Below are positions 1 through 13,903 of a stretch of DNA of 64,000 nt, piece by piece. Numbering within the stretch: the first letter of the stretch is position 1; the number at the start of each line of letters is the position of its first letter. The DNA lies in NCBI RefSeq assembly GCF_011397635.1, contig NC_064760.1:24811356-24875355 (forward strand), written 5' to 3'. The notes beneath the pieces were generated by a model that was not told where the DNA came from, made no database searches, and saw only the letters and a program-made list of their open reading frames with translations. The translations under genes and the position numbers were made by a program. The DNA is from Epinephelus fuscoguttatus. Its lineage: Eukaryota; Chordata; Actinopteri; Perciformes; Serranidae.

Positions 1-2608
1 GCCTGGAGGGATTGCCACTGTATGTAATTTGGGAATGTTGCACTCAGTCACCTCCTAATGGCAGTCACAACCAAAACATCTGGTGGCGGAGCGAGACTGC
101 TGCGTATTTGTGCCAAACTTAAGGGGACCAGAGAGGATGCATCTTCAGTAAACAAGATGGACACAGTTTGTAAATTAAGCTGACAGTTTTGACAAAGCTA
201 ATGATGAATAAATGATTGATTGATATGTGGATGGGTATGGCACAGTTTTGGTTTGAGGATTTTATGCCTCGTTAAATGCGGCGTATTCATTACGTTCGAT
301 AGATTTCAAGTGCCAGTGAGATAAAAAAAGATTACATAAGCTGACTGTAGATTTAGTATCACGACTAGAGAAAATTACATGCAAGAAAACTGCTAGATGT
401 ATATAGCTTTAGCTCTTAATATCTCATTATGAATCAAATCAACAGCAGCTTCATCCAGGATCTACAACCATGATCTTTCCATCGCCTTATAACTGAGGTT
501 TTTAATCTGTAAGGCGTGTCTCCTCAGGGGGGCACAGGAGAGTTGAAGGGGAGGCGTGGAGGGACGGACGTGAGGCAAAGATACTGTGTGAGGTGAAAGA
601 GAAATAAGTGTATCTCAGTTTATGTAGCTTGGCTTGCAGTTTGGCTCGCTTACCAACACTCCAGCAGTTCGAGCCGCAGCAGTGGCGCCTGTGACACACA
701 CACCTCATGGAAGCTCTACTTTAAAACCCTTAGAAATTGATTGCCGCAATTTGCCTCAAAAATGGCACTCACCTCAGAGTCATAACCCAGTCAAATCTGA
801 ACACACACACTTTATACATATTTCACATTATACACATATTATTTTCAGTGTGACTCACACCTTCCAAGGATATCATTATCACCAGTCTCACACAGTCAGA
901 CCTATCTTGTGCTCTGCCAACGCTGGAGAAAGTTCTGGCTGAACTCATCATAATGCTGCACTGAGGGGGAAAAACACTCTGGCTTTCTGTATTTCTTTAA
1001 ATCAATCACTATCATCCTAGGTGTGGCTAAACGTAGGATGCAGCCAAAATAGTGTCAGGAGGGAACTTGGGAAATTTGCACATAGGTAGACAAGCTCTGG
1101 CATCAAAGTCCTGCAAGAGAAAACATTAAAAGACACTTATGCATTTAGATGTTGGTCTAGCTATGCAAGACACGTAGCAACAGGGATTTTAAAAACAGTA
1201 ACACAGGAAGCAGAAGGGGAGGTGAATTATGTCTGAATAGACAGCTAATGGCAGGCTTATACCCACAGTCTACATCCTGTGAGCTAGACTGCGTCATCAC
1301 TGTTGTCTATCGCAAATAAACCTCCATAAATCTACTTCGAAATCATTTTAAAAAATGCAACATTGTCAGAAATTTAAAAAGATGTGCCTTATCCAAGTGT
1401 TTTAGTAGCCTAAATGTAACAAGCAGCAGGACTCAGAACACAAAAATCTGTGTCAAAGTCCTGTGCTTTTTTCACCCACCCAGCCAACTGACCTCAACAC
1501 TTTGACACGTGTGCAGTATAATGTCACGCTTCCTGGATTGTATCCCAGATCTATCTATTGAATGGTATCTAAGCACCATTTATATTTTCTCTAAAACATA
1601 TACTTGGTTAAGTCAATTCAAAGAGTGGTGCAGGGATGACCTTTTTTTGCAGGCCAACCCAGAAGTCAGCAGCACCCGGTCCCATGGCAAAAAGCCAGTG
1701 GGATTTTTCCATCAGATTGTAGACTATTGCAGAAAAAAAAAAAGTTTTGCAGCAAACAAAAACGTTTGATAGCCGTCTTAAATGTTTTGTCTCCACAAAT
1801 CTCCACAAATGAGTGCCACTTTTATGCTACTCTACAGTCACGTGACTTCAACATCACCAATATTATGAGGCTGTAAAAACCTTTTTTTAAGACCTTTTTA
1901 AGACATGTAAATTCTTCAAAATTCACAAGTAGAGTATTTACTGATGTATTTTATGGCGTAGAATAAAACTCAAGCGTGTGTTAACCACAGACGTCATTTC
2001 AGACATCTAACCAAAAAGCCATTCAAAAATAAATTCACTCATCCATTCATTTAACTTTTTATTTTAACTCTGAAAATACATTGAGGTAGAGACCTCATTT
2101 ACAATGTAGCTGGGTAAAACAATATAAAATAAAAGCACTAAGACACAGAAAAAAACAAAGAGAAACTTACATAAAAGTGGCAACAAGAAGTAAAAAGCAA
2201 GACACCACAATTAAAAATGTAAAGATAAATAAATAAAAGCATCAATGATGAATAAAAACTGTTAAAATTGGAACATAACACTGACTTTGAGGCAAGGGGA
2301 CACTGTGGCATTTCAGTGAGTTGTGGTTTGATTCATTGTGGTGACTTTGTCTTCACCCTACTGTCCGCAACTTGCCTTAAAAATGCAAATGATAGCTGCG
2401 TCTCCATGGCATATTCCTCTAGCCTGTCTCACATGTAGCTCTTTGTCCTGTTGATCAGATTGGTCTCTGTAAGTGTGTTAGTAGAAGTTCATCGTATACA
2501 GAGGAGTGTTTACTATATTGTATGTATTTTCTGCCAGAAAATTAGAGGAAAACTCTGCATCATATCTTGTGTGCTGGCTTACATTTCAGCTTTCCTTCTA
2601 CAGCTGGT

Positions 2609-2612
<4 letters not shown>

Positions 2613-2665
<53 letters not shown>
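2613..2665 (+). repeat. (TG)n microsatellite
   Basis: Uninterrupted TG run in the spock1 intron. It alone creates the long open frame around it. Confidence 0.95.
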
Positions 2666-2667
<2 letters not shown>

Positions 2668-3686
2668 CAGTCTGTGCAAAACTGATGGCTTGTGGGGGGT
2701 TTTTTTTGGCTGCCAGTCTGTACTATTCTGAGTTTACAGACATGAAAGACAGCAGAAGCGAGGAAGTGCTGGGTGAGAGGGAAGGAGGGTGGAAGGAAGA
2801 TGGATAAGAAGGTAATTCCCAGCCATGATTCAGTGTTTGATATTTGACCCACAGCTCTGATCGATTCCTCTTCTTCTCCTGTGTGAATGCAGCCAGTATG
2901 TCTGGCTGTCTACTACCACTTCATCCTTGGTAAAAGTTCACTGTCAAACAATTTGTGATGGGTTGGATGTGGAGCCAATAACATCAGTTCTGGCAACTTT
3001 AGCACTATATCCGTCTCTGTGTAACATATCCCCTGGAACAATTAGAAAGTAGCCGTTTGGCTAAATGATGCACCACTTCTCATATCTGAAGGGGAGAGGA
3101 GTTTTTCTCACATCTGAAGATCTTAAAAGTGGCAACTTCTTAGCCAAACACTTCCAGCTATTTTCACTGCTGCCAGTTTTTTTTTATCACCACGTACTGA
3201 AGTGTTTCTTTAACAATTATATTTGCTGCTAAAACACATAAAAATCACTAAATCTAAATCAAGAGACCCTCCGGTTCCTTGATGCTAATGGTGCCAACGT
3301 TATCATCCGTTTCTCTCTCTTGTTTCCTCTGTAGCACAAGAAGCTGAGTCATGAGTAGTCACAGGTGGTTGCCATGGTGAAAAGACAGGTTTAGTCTTTG
3401 TTTTAAACACCAGTTGCATCAGTTACAATTTTTATATCACTCTTTGGTTATAGTCTGCTTTGCAGTATCACATAAAAAAAGAATGGGCCTTTTGAGAATT
3501 CATTTCATTATAAGTCATACATTGAACAATAGCCAAATTAATTAAAAACATTGCAAAATTAAAATCTGCTTCATTGAGCATAAGACCAGATGTGTGTACA
3601 AAAAGTTAATTAATAATAAAACATATTTTGTCAAATGAATAATGGTGAAGGTTTTGCATTATCAGCCAGACAAATTGCTAATTTAG

Positions 3687-4496
3687 CAGCGTGGCTCCCA
3701 AACTTTTTTCAAAATGACCCCTTTAAAGTGAAGCAATATCTAATTTAGCCCCCTGATAACATTTTGCATAATATGTCTATTAGTTATAACCAGGTCTACC
3801 AGAGAAGGATTTTCCTTTTTCAGACCTGAGGAGGTAAAACTATCAGAGCTACAAAGGAAGCAAAGGTTGGAGAAATGCCAGAGAAAAAAACAAGCAGAAC
3901 TATTTTTTTATTTCTTTCCTATCCTGTTATTCATCTTATGACCCTTAAGATTTATCTTAGGGGCCATGAAAATTGAAGTATCAAAACATCTGTTTACAAT
4001 CTTTCACACAACTTGTGCAGTGTAATACAAGTCACATTTATCCAGTTGTTTGCTCAGTACTTCCCAAACTCATGCATTTTCACTGAAGGCCCAGATACAC
4101 CAAACCAACATCAAAGATCTAGCTGAAACAAAGGCCGACTGTTGCGTCACCTCACTTGCCCTGTGTCTCGGCCAAAAAGTTGAACCTCAACACAACACAA
4201 GCACTACTGCTAACAGCTAAGTAGCACATATGTTCTGCACTTATGGGAGGAAAATAAGTCCAGCAGGCAGCAGTAGTCTGTATTCATCATTAAAGAAAGA
4301 GAAACCGAATGACCAACAGGACGGATTTACTGTAAGATGCTACTGTAGTTAGTAAGTTAGCACGTTAACACAACCCAATGCTGAAAAATAAAGTGCGTTT
4401 TTTACGAACTTGACACATTCATGAGTCACTTGCAGCCCATTCACAATGGACCTGGGACCCACTTTGGGAACAGGACCCACCAATTGGGAGCCACTG
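3687..4496. mobile_element. hAT-like non-autonomous element (eroded)
   Basis: The left end CAGCGTGGCTCCCAAAC and the right end TTGGGAGCCACTG are inverted versions of the same terminus (CAGTGGCTCCCAA type). The flanking 8-mers match poorly, so the copy is old or the left border is damaged. No transposase frame. Confidence 0.5.
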
Positions 4497-5767
4497 CCAT
4501 AGAGGCATGTGAGAATTCAGTGTAACACAGGTGAGTAATTGGCATACAAATAATCATATGGGGGGTGAAGTATTCCTTTAAGTGTGTTGGATCAGGAAGT
4601 CTACATTACAATAAACCACATCAAAATAGAGGGAAAATGTGGCTCTAGTTTTTGCCTTAAAAACAACCTTGGCTCCAGCCATGATTTTTTTTTTCTTTAA
4701 GTCCAACTTTGAAGTGTTGTTCTGTAAAGCGATTCTCAGACACTTGATCAGGGTTTCTACTGACAGCAGCAACATCACTTGTTGAGTCCCACATCAAATC
4801 CAGTTCTGCCATAACAGTGTAATCTTTGTAGCTGCCCGTGGACGGGCTTTGATGTTAGTTGTGTCTGACCCTGCTCTGGCGTGGAAAGAGAGAGGGAGAA
4901 ATGGTTAACAGGCTACTTTATCTCTGTGTGTTGTGTCCTTTAGTGCGTAAATGTTTTCAGCTCCAGCTTTCTGACTCATTGCCTGACAAAAGGAGTCCCT
5001 ACATGGGCAGCAGTGTCGGGCCTGTCCGAAACAATTTGGGTCACACTGAGAGAGAGAGATAAGAGGGGTCCATCGAGACTTATTGTCGGGTGTAGTGCAA
5101 AGTCCGAGAGACTTGAGAGGAAAAGATGGAGAGAGCAGTGGAGACAAAAGTGGAAAAAGTAGAGGAGGGGGGAGGGGGACAGAGGGAGCGGATATCAAAG
5201 AGAAAAACAGAAACACTAAATCTTTGGACTCTATAGGGGGATGTGCGAGAGGAGAGATGGGAAATGAAGCACTCAAAGCAATTTAAGTGAGAGAAAGAAA
5301 TAGAAGAGCCGGGCATATCAAAGTGGTCCTCTAAGTCTAAGAGAAACTGAGTTAGGTACAGCCAGGTGTGATAAGTGGCTTCTATTGAATCACAGAAAAT
5401 TGACAGAGATAGAGGAGACAGAGAGATTGGAAATGAATAGGCAATAGAGGGAAATGAGCAAGAAGTCCTCAAAGGCAACAAAAGAATGGCAAAGACAGAG
5501 AGTGATTCAAATGGCAGGGAGTGGGAACAGAAAGGAAAACAATAAGTGGGAAAACTTGGTGTGGGGATGAAGAACGGCCATATAAATGAAGAGGGGGATA
5601 AAGCAAGTGCAGTACGCTAAACTCCACTTCTGCCAGAGGAAGAATTTTAATTAGGAGGCCAAGACGGATAATGTTGTGGCTGTTGGTATTTTGCTCTCTC
5701 TTTCTCTGCTCCAGACCGTGGAAATAAAGAGCATTCTGAAATGTTATCCGTCTGGACCTGAAGGGTT

Positions 5768-5769
<2 letters not shown>

Positions 5770-5799
<30 letters not shown>

Positions 5800-5978
5800 T
5801 TCACACACAACCACAGAGCACCTTGGGATTCCAGAGGTAATGTCGCAAGGATATCAAGCCAGATAAATGTTATCAGTCCTCTCCTCAGCTCCGGTCTGTT
5901 ACCTGGGGGTGTCCTCTGTTTTATAGCACCTGCAATAATGACACAATCCCAGACTATTACTATGAAATGTGTATCTTT

Positions 5979-6040
<62 letters not shown>

Positions 6041-6050
6041 GTGTGTGTGT
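5770..6050 (+). repeat. (CA)n and (TG)n pair, inverted
   Basis: A CA run (5770-5800) and a TG run (5982-6050) 180 bases apart could pair as a large hairpin; both are ordinary microsatellites. Confidence 0.9.
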
Positions 6051-6162
6051 TGTATTTGTGTGTATGACATTCTCGTGTGTGTGACGTGCATGCACCTTCA
6101 GACGTCTTAATCCACTGACAGCAAAGTGTGATCTAGGTCTTCACACAGGGACCAATCTGCTC

Positions 6163-6445
6163 GTGTGTGTGTGTGTGTGTGTGTGTACTTGTACTTGCTA
6201 CATAATCAGGACTGAAACATGTTTTATCCAATGAAGTGAGGACAATTTGGAGAGAGAGGATGTGTTGTCTGGTCTTCATTCCTTCAAAGGCCTGTTTAAG
6301 GGTTAAACCCTGGTTTTAAAGTTCAGGTTACACTTAGGTTTGAGTTGGGGTAAGGTTTGGGGTTAGGCATTTATTTGTGATGGTTAAGCTTAGGGTAAAA
6401 GGCTAGGGAATATTAATGAGAGTCCTCACAAAGATAGAATTACCT
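6163..6445 (+). repeat. TG tract joined to a GGTTAGG-type fish repeat
   Basis: A TG tract (6163-6186) is followed by a region ending in TTTGGGGTTAGGCA and TTAGGGTAAAAGG blocks and then CCTCACAAAGATAGAA. A relative lies at 32,001-32,210 (TG tract, then GTCCCCACAAGGTC). The shared layout suggests one repeat family carrying its own microsatellite. Confidence 0.5.
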
Positions 6446-7464
6446 GTGAGTGTGAAAGCGAGAAGCCCTTTGTACACAGAAATCACACTATAGGGCTGCT
6501 ACAAAGTCCCTGTACACATGCCGCATCTTTAACCACCTGGGAAAGCGAGGTCGGGCGCTGGGCGCTACTTTTGTACCTTTTGTGAGCCAGCTTTCAATAG
6601 TGCGGCGGCAGCTTGCGTCTGAGGATGTTAAGCAACTTTAACAAGCACTGTATCATGGCCTGTTCACCTGAAATCCTGAGTGAAGAGCTAATCTTCTTCC
6701 AGGCGCTCTTTATAAGTGTGTGGGCATATCATGTGTGGGACTGATGCAAATCTGCTGCTGGGCTCCAGAAGTTGAACACTATTTATCTCAGGGCGCAGCC
6801 ATTGCACACTGAAAAACTGGAAACTTAGGAACGTGTGCACGCTGCGATGGCATCACTCTGGCATTTTAACGCACCTGCCTTGCATCCACATTGAAAACAA
6901 TGAATTTGAGGGCAGAAAAAACGCGGCATATGTAGGGACCCTTTTGCATCCTTTGCATTTTATGTACAACCAGATAACAGCCACATCATTTCACTCTAGT
7001 CTGTGATTATACACTGCATCCTGGCATCTTGCAATGAAAAGAGGCGTGACAGGCGTGACATATCACATAACAGCATCGCCATCTAGTGTAACATATATAC
7101 GTTGGTAGCACTTTTTAAACAACGACAATGGCATAACATGTCAATCGCAATCATGTCCCTTTTCTGTTATATGCTAGCTGATCTCGTCCTCTGCTCGGAG
7201 GGTAAGGAGCTCCCAAATCTCATTGTTCTCTCAAATTGCAGACATTTCCAGCCACTGTTCTTCGTCTTTGAGTTAGCTACTAACTGCTAACAAGTTCTTT
7301 TTAAATCTCCTGCAGTGGGTTGCCAACATAATACTTACTCAAAACGTTGCACCCGTTCCACCCATGGCCACATCTCTCCGGCTTTATGTTTTACATAGAT
7401 CTCATTTTGGGGCCGTTACTACCTCCATCCCCTTAGGTGCTATATTGCAGGCACCTGGACTTGC

Positions 7465-7563
7465 TTGAGTTTCTTGAAGACATTTCACTTCTCATCCAAG
7501 AGGCTTCTTCAGAACCATTGAAGCCTCTTGGATAGGAGGTGAAATGTCTTCATGAAACTCAAA
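7465..7563. repeat. Short fold-back (inverted repeat, about 44-base arms)
   Basis: Arm 1 (7465-7508, beginning TTGAGTTTCTTGAAGACATT) is repeated inverted at 7520-7563 with a few mismatches and an 11-base loop. I recognise the arm sequence as a widespread fish repeat segment but cannot name its class. Confidence 0.7.
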
Positions 7564-8945
7564 TTAAAGCACTTCAGATTACCATGACCTGGATGACTGA
7601 GAATCTTCACCATCATACCTCCATTCCCAGCTCAGAGGCGAGACAACTCTGTCCCCCCTTTCCACAATCGCACCTTACACACAGGACAGCGAGGCGGCAT
7701 AACAGCGTGATAATTCTGCCTTGAAAAGCCAGTGCAGAAGTGGCTTGAAAGAGAGCGAGAGACAGAAGGAAATTTTAGATGAGGTCATCTTTATCTCTGA
7801 TGTGTCTGTTCAGTGTATTTGCATGTAACAACAGGGTTTTTCCTTCTTTTGTGATTTCTAACACCATATCCAAGAATTAGAAGTAATTCCCAAGATAAAA
7901 TCATTGTGATTTGTATTTAGGAGTGTCTCTTTGAACACTCCAACCCTTTGCATGTTTCACAGCAAACTGCCTCAATTCTGAAAAAAGAGTGCTGCGAGAA
8001 TGTTAACGACCTCCCTCTGCATTTTCTATCAGCCACGACAAAGCTGGAGAGTTTTTGGATTGGGAGGCTCGGCACGAGGTGGAGAATCACTCTCGTCCTT
8101 CAGGCACATTTATCAAGCTCTCAGAATGAAACAGAATGGGGGGAAAATATTCACAGGAGAGAAAGAGAAAGGAAGACGAAGATTGACAGACAGAGAGACG
8201 CAGGCAGACAGACAGAGGCAGAGGTCTGCTTGGATTGCAGGCAGACCCTGTCAGTCCCAGAGGGCTGAAGGGATGAGGGGTTTGTTAGGCAGCGACAGAG
8301 GCTGGTTTATACTTTTAATTAGGAGTATCATATTGTTCAGTTTGTGCTCTCTTTGGGTAGTAACTCGGAGAGTAGCATCAACATGCATGCCGGTATGGGA
8401 TCAGTTTTCTTTTAAGTTGCACAGCCAAGAGAGTGTGATCGTGCATAAAAACACAAACAGACTTATCTCCACCGTGGATAAAATGCAACAATAAAGTAGC
8501 CTCTTGCTGCAAGATGACATTTGGGATTTTAAACAGACCTTTGTCCACTGGTTGTGTGTGTTTGACTGTGAGTGTGTAGTTTCCCACATGGATAAAAATC
8601 AATTATCTAAACAAGAACACTAACTGGTAAACAGATAGAGATGACAGCAGACAAGTAAATGCCAATGTGTGTACTGTATTTGTGTGTGTGTGTTTATGTC
8701 AGATTGGGTTCCTATGGTAACTGTCAAGAGATAGCAGCAGTTCCGTATGTGTTATCACTCTTCTGTGTTTACTCAAGGAGAAGACTTGGATGAGGAAAAA
8801 GGGAAAGAAAAACACAGAGAGGGAAAGTACACAGCAGAAATGAAATGAAAATTTGATAAGGAGCAAGAGAAGAATTGTTTTTTTCTTCCTTCTGATGACA
8901 GCAGTAGATTGACGGCTTCCCCTCTCCTCATTATTTTGTGATTTT

Positions 8946-8948
<3 letters not shown>

Positions 8949-8980
<32 letters not shown>
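8949..8980 (+). repeat. (TG)n at the spock1 acceptor
   Basis: About 14 uninterrupted TG units run directly into TATAG, the 3' splice site of the exon at 8984. Confidence 0.95.
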
Positions 8981-8982
<2 letters not shown>

Positions 8983-8983
8983 G

Positions 8984-9103
8984 CCTGCACTGACACAGAG
9001 CTCCACAGCCTGGCTGCAAGACTAAAGGACTGGTTCGGAGTTCTCCACCTCGATGCCAACAGAGACCTCAAATCCTCTGACAGCTTTGACTCCGCCACTG
9101 GAC
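8984..9103 (+). CDS. spock1: spock1 exon: start of the EC module, flanked by (TG)n
   Basis: This exon encodes [20 protein letters not shown] and onward, the linker and first helix of the testican EC domain. The 120-nt exon is symmetric (phase 1 at both ends), so skipping it would remove 40 residues without a frameshift. The acceptor is ...TGTGTATAG with about 14 TG units in place of a pyrimidine tract. The donor is C|GTGAGT, and a second long TG tract begins 28 bases downstream. Confidence 0.9.
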
Positions 9104-9129
9104 GTGAGTACATCCCCCCACAATATGTC

Positions 9130-9189
<60 letters not shown>

Positions 9190-12100
9190 TGTGTGGGTGT
9201 GTGTGTGCAGCCCTTTGCACAACAGCCACGCTTATTCAGTCCTCATGAGGCCTGGCAGCGATGCTGACAGCAACCCTGCTCTGTTCTCTGTAATGTCAAC
9301 ATGTCTGAACACATGTCAACTCTGCCACCACACACACCCACACACACTCAGATCTCAGTGTGATACTTGAAAAAGATAAAAATGTAAGTGACCTGGACAT
9401 GTTCTGCAGTTTCAAAAATGTTCAACTTCAACAATTCCATTATCTTTTTTTCCCCTCTCTGTCTCTTTTCTCCTCCAGACTTTGACACCAGCATCTTGCC
9501 CATCTGTAAGGACTCACTGGGCTGGATGTTCAACAAGCTTGACATGAACTTTGACCTCCTGCTGGACCAATCAGAGCTGAGTGCCATCTACCTGGACAAG
9601 TACGAGCTGTGCATGAAGCCCCTTTTTAACTCGTGTGACTCCTTCAAGGACGGCAAGCTGTCTAACAACGAGTGGTGTTACTGCTTCCAGAAACCTGATG
9701 GTGAGGACGGGGAGAGGGGGGAATAATAAATGTTTAAATAAGAAGGACAAACGCAGGGAGGAAATGAAGAGTTTCATTCATTTGTTCAAACCTTTATTTA
9801 AGATTTGGGAAATCAATTGAGGGAGACCCTTATTTTCAGTGATGCTGAGCATGAACAAAGACATTAAAACAATCATTAAGCAAATAATGCATATCAATTA
9901 GAACAGATATGAAATCATACAAAACAACAAACAACAGGAATAAATGATCATTAAAAGTAGAAATACAGGGTGATAAACATGCTAAGGTGTAGATGTATAG
10001 GTAAAAGCATTTACACCCAATTAAAACAAGGTCAGAAATAAGGCACTTAAACAGCCATAACGGCGGCAGAGTGTCAAAGTTTAAGGTCTTTTGCAGAGAA
10101 CGAGAGGGAGTGTGAAGCAACAACCTATTTTCTGAACGAGTACCAAGGTTATGTGAGGTCAGAGTTCAAAGGGGTGAAATATAGAGTGGAAGCATCTGCA
10201 TCAAAGCTTTATGAATGAACAGATACCAACGCTGCTCTCGCCTCACAGCCAAATGTGGCCAGCCAACCTTTCGGTAAAGGTGGCAGCGATGTGAGTTTAT
10301 AATTACAAGCGGTACTAAATGTGGTGACTTAAATTTACAGCATGTCGATCACCATGATGATAAGTAACTTAAAAAATAATACAAAAGTTCCCTTAAGCAA
10401 GTAATCAGTCAGTACTAAAGTGAATGGGAACTAACGTATACCTTAAAAGCCACAAATTAGGCTTTTGGACTGTTTTTCTTGACAATTTGAATATTATTTT
10501 TGTAAGTGTTGTCCATCATTCCTAACTTTTATGATGATATTTTACTATCTAACTTAACTGACCACACTAGAGCACAATCTGGCCAGAGGACAAGCAGCAA
10601 AACGTTCAGAATTCTGCATTCATGTGGAGTCAGGCAGACATTAGACGTTAGACGGACAACACCTTCAGGACGGCACAAGAAAAAGTAACAGTCCGACGGA
10701 ATTGCAATGACAGTAAAACGAAATGTGCATGAGGATATTTTACGATGGTGATGACGTATTGTTTACAAAAAAGGAATAACACACATTTCAATCAAGAGAA
10801 TATTTATTAACATGTGCACATCAGAATGAAAAATGTGAGAAGTCTTTGGCGATTAGACCCCTTCAAGATGGTATGATTTAAGGAGGATGATGAATCCATG
10901 GTCAAATAGGGAACCCCCCGGGGTCTAGACACTGGTGGTGGTCGAGGTGGTGAAGATGAGATGAGAAGAAGATGGAGAGGTGCTGATGATCTGGATGAGC
11001 AGAGGAATGAGTCTTTGTTGAGCTTGTCCTGGACTCTGGATTCGACGGCTGGAGGTGAACGGGGTGGAGGAGGGCACGACAAGCAGCCGCAGGAGAGAGC
11101 AGATTTAAAATTTTGCAGTAGCATCCTGACTGGCTGATAGAGGTCGTGGCAAAGTTTGAATGGATAACTAGAAGAGGCCCATAGACAGCTGATTAAAGGA
11201 AGCAGTGGGAGTGGGATTGAGAGAATTGTTAAGGGATGAGCACAAAGAAAGTCTTCCCGATTGAACTTACGTTGAGCTTCATTGGAGAAAATTGTTTTGT
11301 GTTTATTATTTTATGTCCTTTTTCTAGTAATGTCCAGTAATTGTGCAGATCACATATGTTTTTGTTCTGTGTGAGGGAGCTACATAACTTCCGGCATTAA
11401 ATTGTGGAAGTTGGCATAAAGTTAAAATATTTTAACTTTGAACAGCAGTGCCATCTACCATTACTGTTTCCAGTACTCTCTGCCAGCCTCCCATAAGTTT
11501 ACCATCCTGCTCCCTTCACTACAATGATGTCTGATTTGCCCTCTACCGTCTCCCTGATTACATGCAAACACATTTGAAAGGTCATCAAACCCACTTTACC
11601 AAACTTATTCAGAGCAAAACTGAAGGTTAACATGAAAACTATGGTAGAACCGTCTGATATGTTTTGCAGACGACCCATTAACACTGAAATAATGTACGCC
11701 CCAACACCCCATTTTCTCTTTAATAAATAATAATTCTAGACATTTTTGGAGCATTTATTTTCAGCTTCACCTTTTATTAAGTAAGGTACATAACATGATA
11801 AAATCATTTGACCACTCATGTTCCCTCCTCTCTTGTATAGCGATACCCCACTGTGTCCCCAGATATCATCCTGCTGTAGCGTACCAACCATTCCAACTTT
11901 ATTTAAAATGCTTAGCACCTTGCATATATATTTGTGCAATCCAAAGCGCTTAACAGATAACTGAAGAGCTGATAATAGAATAATAAGATGTAAACAGTAA
12001 AATGATTCACTAATGCACACAAAGCAGATGAAAATTTAATATTAATGTAACAATAAAACCAACAAAATAGATGAATATTATGATTACTGGCACCAGTAAA

Positions 12101-12739
12101 ATGTGCATTTTGTACTGAGACTGTGGTCCTTGCAGATAACAGATTGAGGAGGATACAGAATAAAGTCAGGGAGACTGAAAATCAGTAGTCATTGTGAGGA
12201 CAGAGGCAATTTAGAAAGATGCATGAAGGAATGAAAGGGTGACCAATATAAGAAATCAATAAGACGTTAGAGTAGAGTAGATTGTTACACAGAGAAAGAG
12301 CCCTTTCAGTTAAATTATGCTGGTGAAAAAAAACAAGCTCTATTAATGAAACTATTTGTATGTGTTCTCTGGTTGTAGGACTGCCCTGCCAAGCTGAGAA
12401 GAGCAGGATCCAGAGTCAGAGTCGAAGGAAGAGCCTCATAGGTCAGTGTGGATGATTGACGGCTGTCAGACACTGACTCCTGTCCCAGAAACCATCATGG
12501 CCACCGTCAATGCTAACACGCACACAGGAATGAAAAATGCTATCTCTCTGAATAGTTTCAAGTATGGAAAATAAATCAGAAGCATTAAACACACGGAGTG
12601 TATACACACACTGTGAAGCACATCCTGACATTTTGTACACATGTCGTCTGTCCCCTGTGGCCACATCATTCAGTGTTTCAGCTCACAACAAAACAGCTTG
12701 AAAAATGAGCTTGGGCTGGGTCAAATGAAGGTAACAGAT

Positions 12740-12803
<64 letters not shown>

Positions 12804-13853
12804 GAAAGTGACTGCTTCCCTTTAAGCAGGATGTATGCTTGTTGTCCTGCAACCTTCACAGCAGTAATTGATTGTTGATCTCCCTCTGTGAATACACAAG
12901 AACTTTGGTCACAACTGCAGGACATGCAACCTCTGCTGAGGAGGGATCAGATTCTATCTACCCTCTATTTCTGTCAGTTTGATGTTCTCCACCCTCTCCC
13001 CCCCTTTTCATATCGCTATTTACCTTCATTCTCTAACCTTTTCCCCTCTGTCCTTCCTTTCTTTCTCTTCTGTCTTTAGGCTCTTATATTCCCCGCTGTA
13101 CTGAGGAAGGCTACTTCAAACCAACCCAGTGCCACGGCAGCACCGGCCAGTGTTGGTGTGTGGACAAATATGGCAACGAGATCGCTGGCTCCAGAAAACA
13201 AGGCAACCCCAACTGCGGTAAGACTGCAGAGCAAACACATGGGGCACACCAACACTTGCACACACCTACTTGGGATGTTCCTGGCGACTCATTTGCGTGA
13301 CATCTAAACAGAAGTTGAAACTTAGGGGTTCCTGGTGGCTTAGTGCTTGGAGCAGGCATCCTATAGAAGGCAGTGTCCTTGCTGCAGCAGCTGTGTGGTT
13401 CAATTCCAGCCTGTGGCCCTTTGCTGCATGTCATCCCCTATCTCTCTCCCCCTTTCTCTTTGAGACTGTCCTATCTAATAAGGGTAAAAAAAAAGTTTAA
13501 ACTTAGACTAGCCAACAAGTCTAAAAGTAAGAAAACACTCAGAAAATCTCTAAAACTGAGCACAATTTATATGACCAAAAGGTTAAACGTCATCCAAAAA
13601 ACATTGCCTATATTAAAGGAGCCATTTGAAATCGTTATCACATTTTTCAATAACTAAATTTAAATGCCACTGAAATGTGCGGCAATTTACACTGTCTAAT
13701 ATGAACACTGCAAATTATCCTACAAAACTCACTAAATAAAAGTTAAACAATAACATAACTTACTGAATATTTAACATCTCGACTCATCTCCATTCAAAAA
13801 TACACACACACTCGCACGGTAGCTCTCTCATGCATGAGGGTGCACGTAAATTG

Positions 13854-13903
<50 letters not shown>

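Larger units (their letters stand above)
1..8983 (+). other. spock1 intron (5' part off-window)
   Basis: No testican exon upstream of 8984 could be found here; in particular there is no Kazal-type cysteine pattern. The stretch is intronic if the gene continues leftwards. It contains repeats (2045-2300, a hAT-like element at 3687-4496, TG tracts, a G-rich repeat at 6163-6445, a fold-back at 7465-7563) and short repeat-driven ORFs that I do not consider genes. Confidence 0.6.

Noticed and set aside
5905-5960. Possible tRNA or other structured RNA genes in the window
   Set aside because: The only box A/box B pairs I found belong to the SINEs; no free-standing tRNA cloverleaf was recognised.
6300-6400. 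TTAGGG-like motifs, considered as an interstitial telomere repeat
   Set aside because: The units are irregular and embedded in a known-looking dispersed fish repeat; there is no tandem (TTAGGG)n.
9022-9370. Long open frames over and beside the TG tract (poly-Val-Cys or poly-Thr-His proteins); likewise at 2451, 5766, 13828, 30052-30422 and 53674
   Set aside because: They consist of translated TG/CA microsatellite and exist only because a dinucleotide repeat lacks stops.
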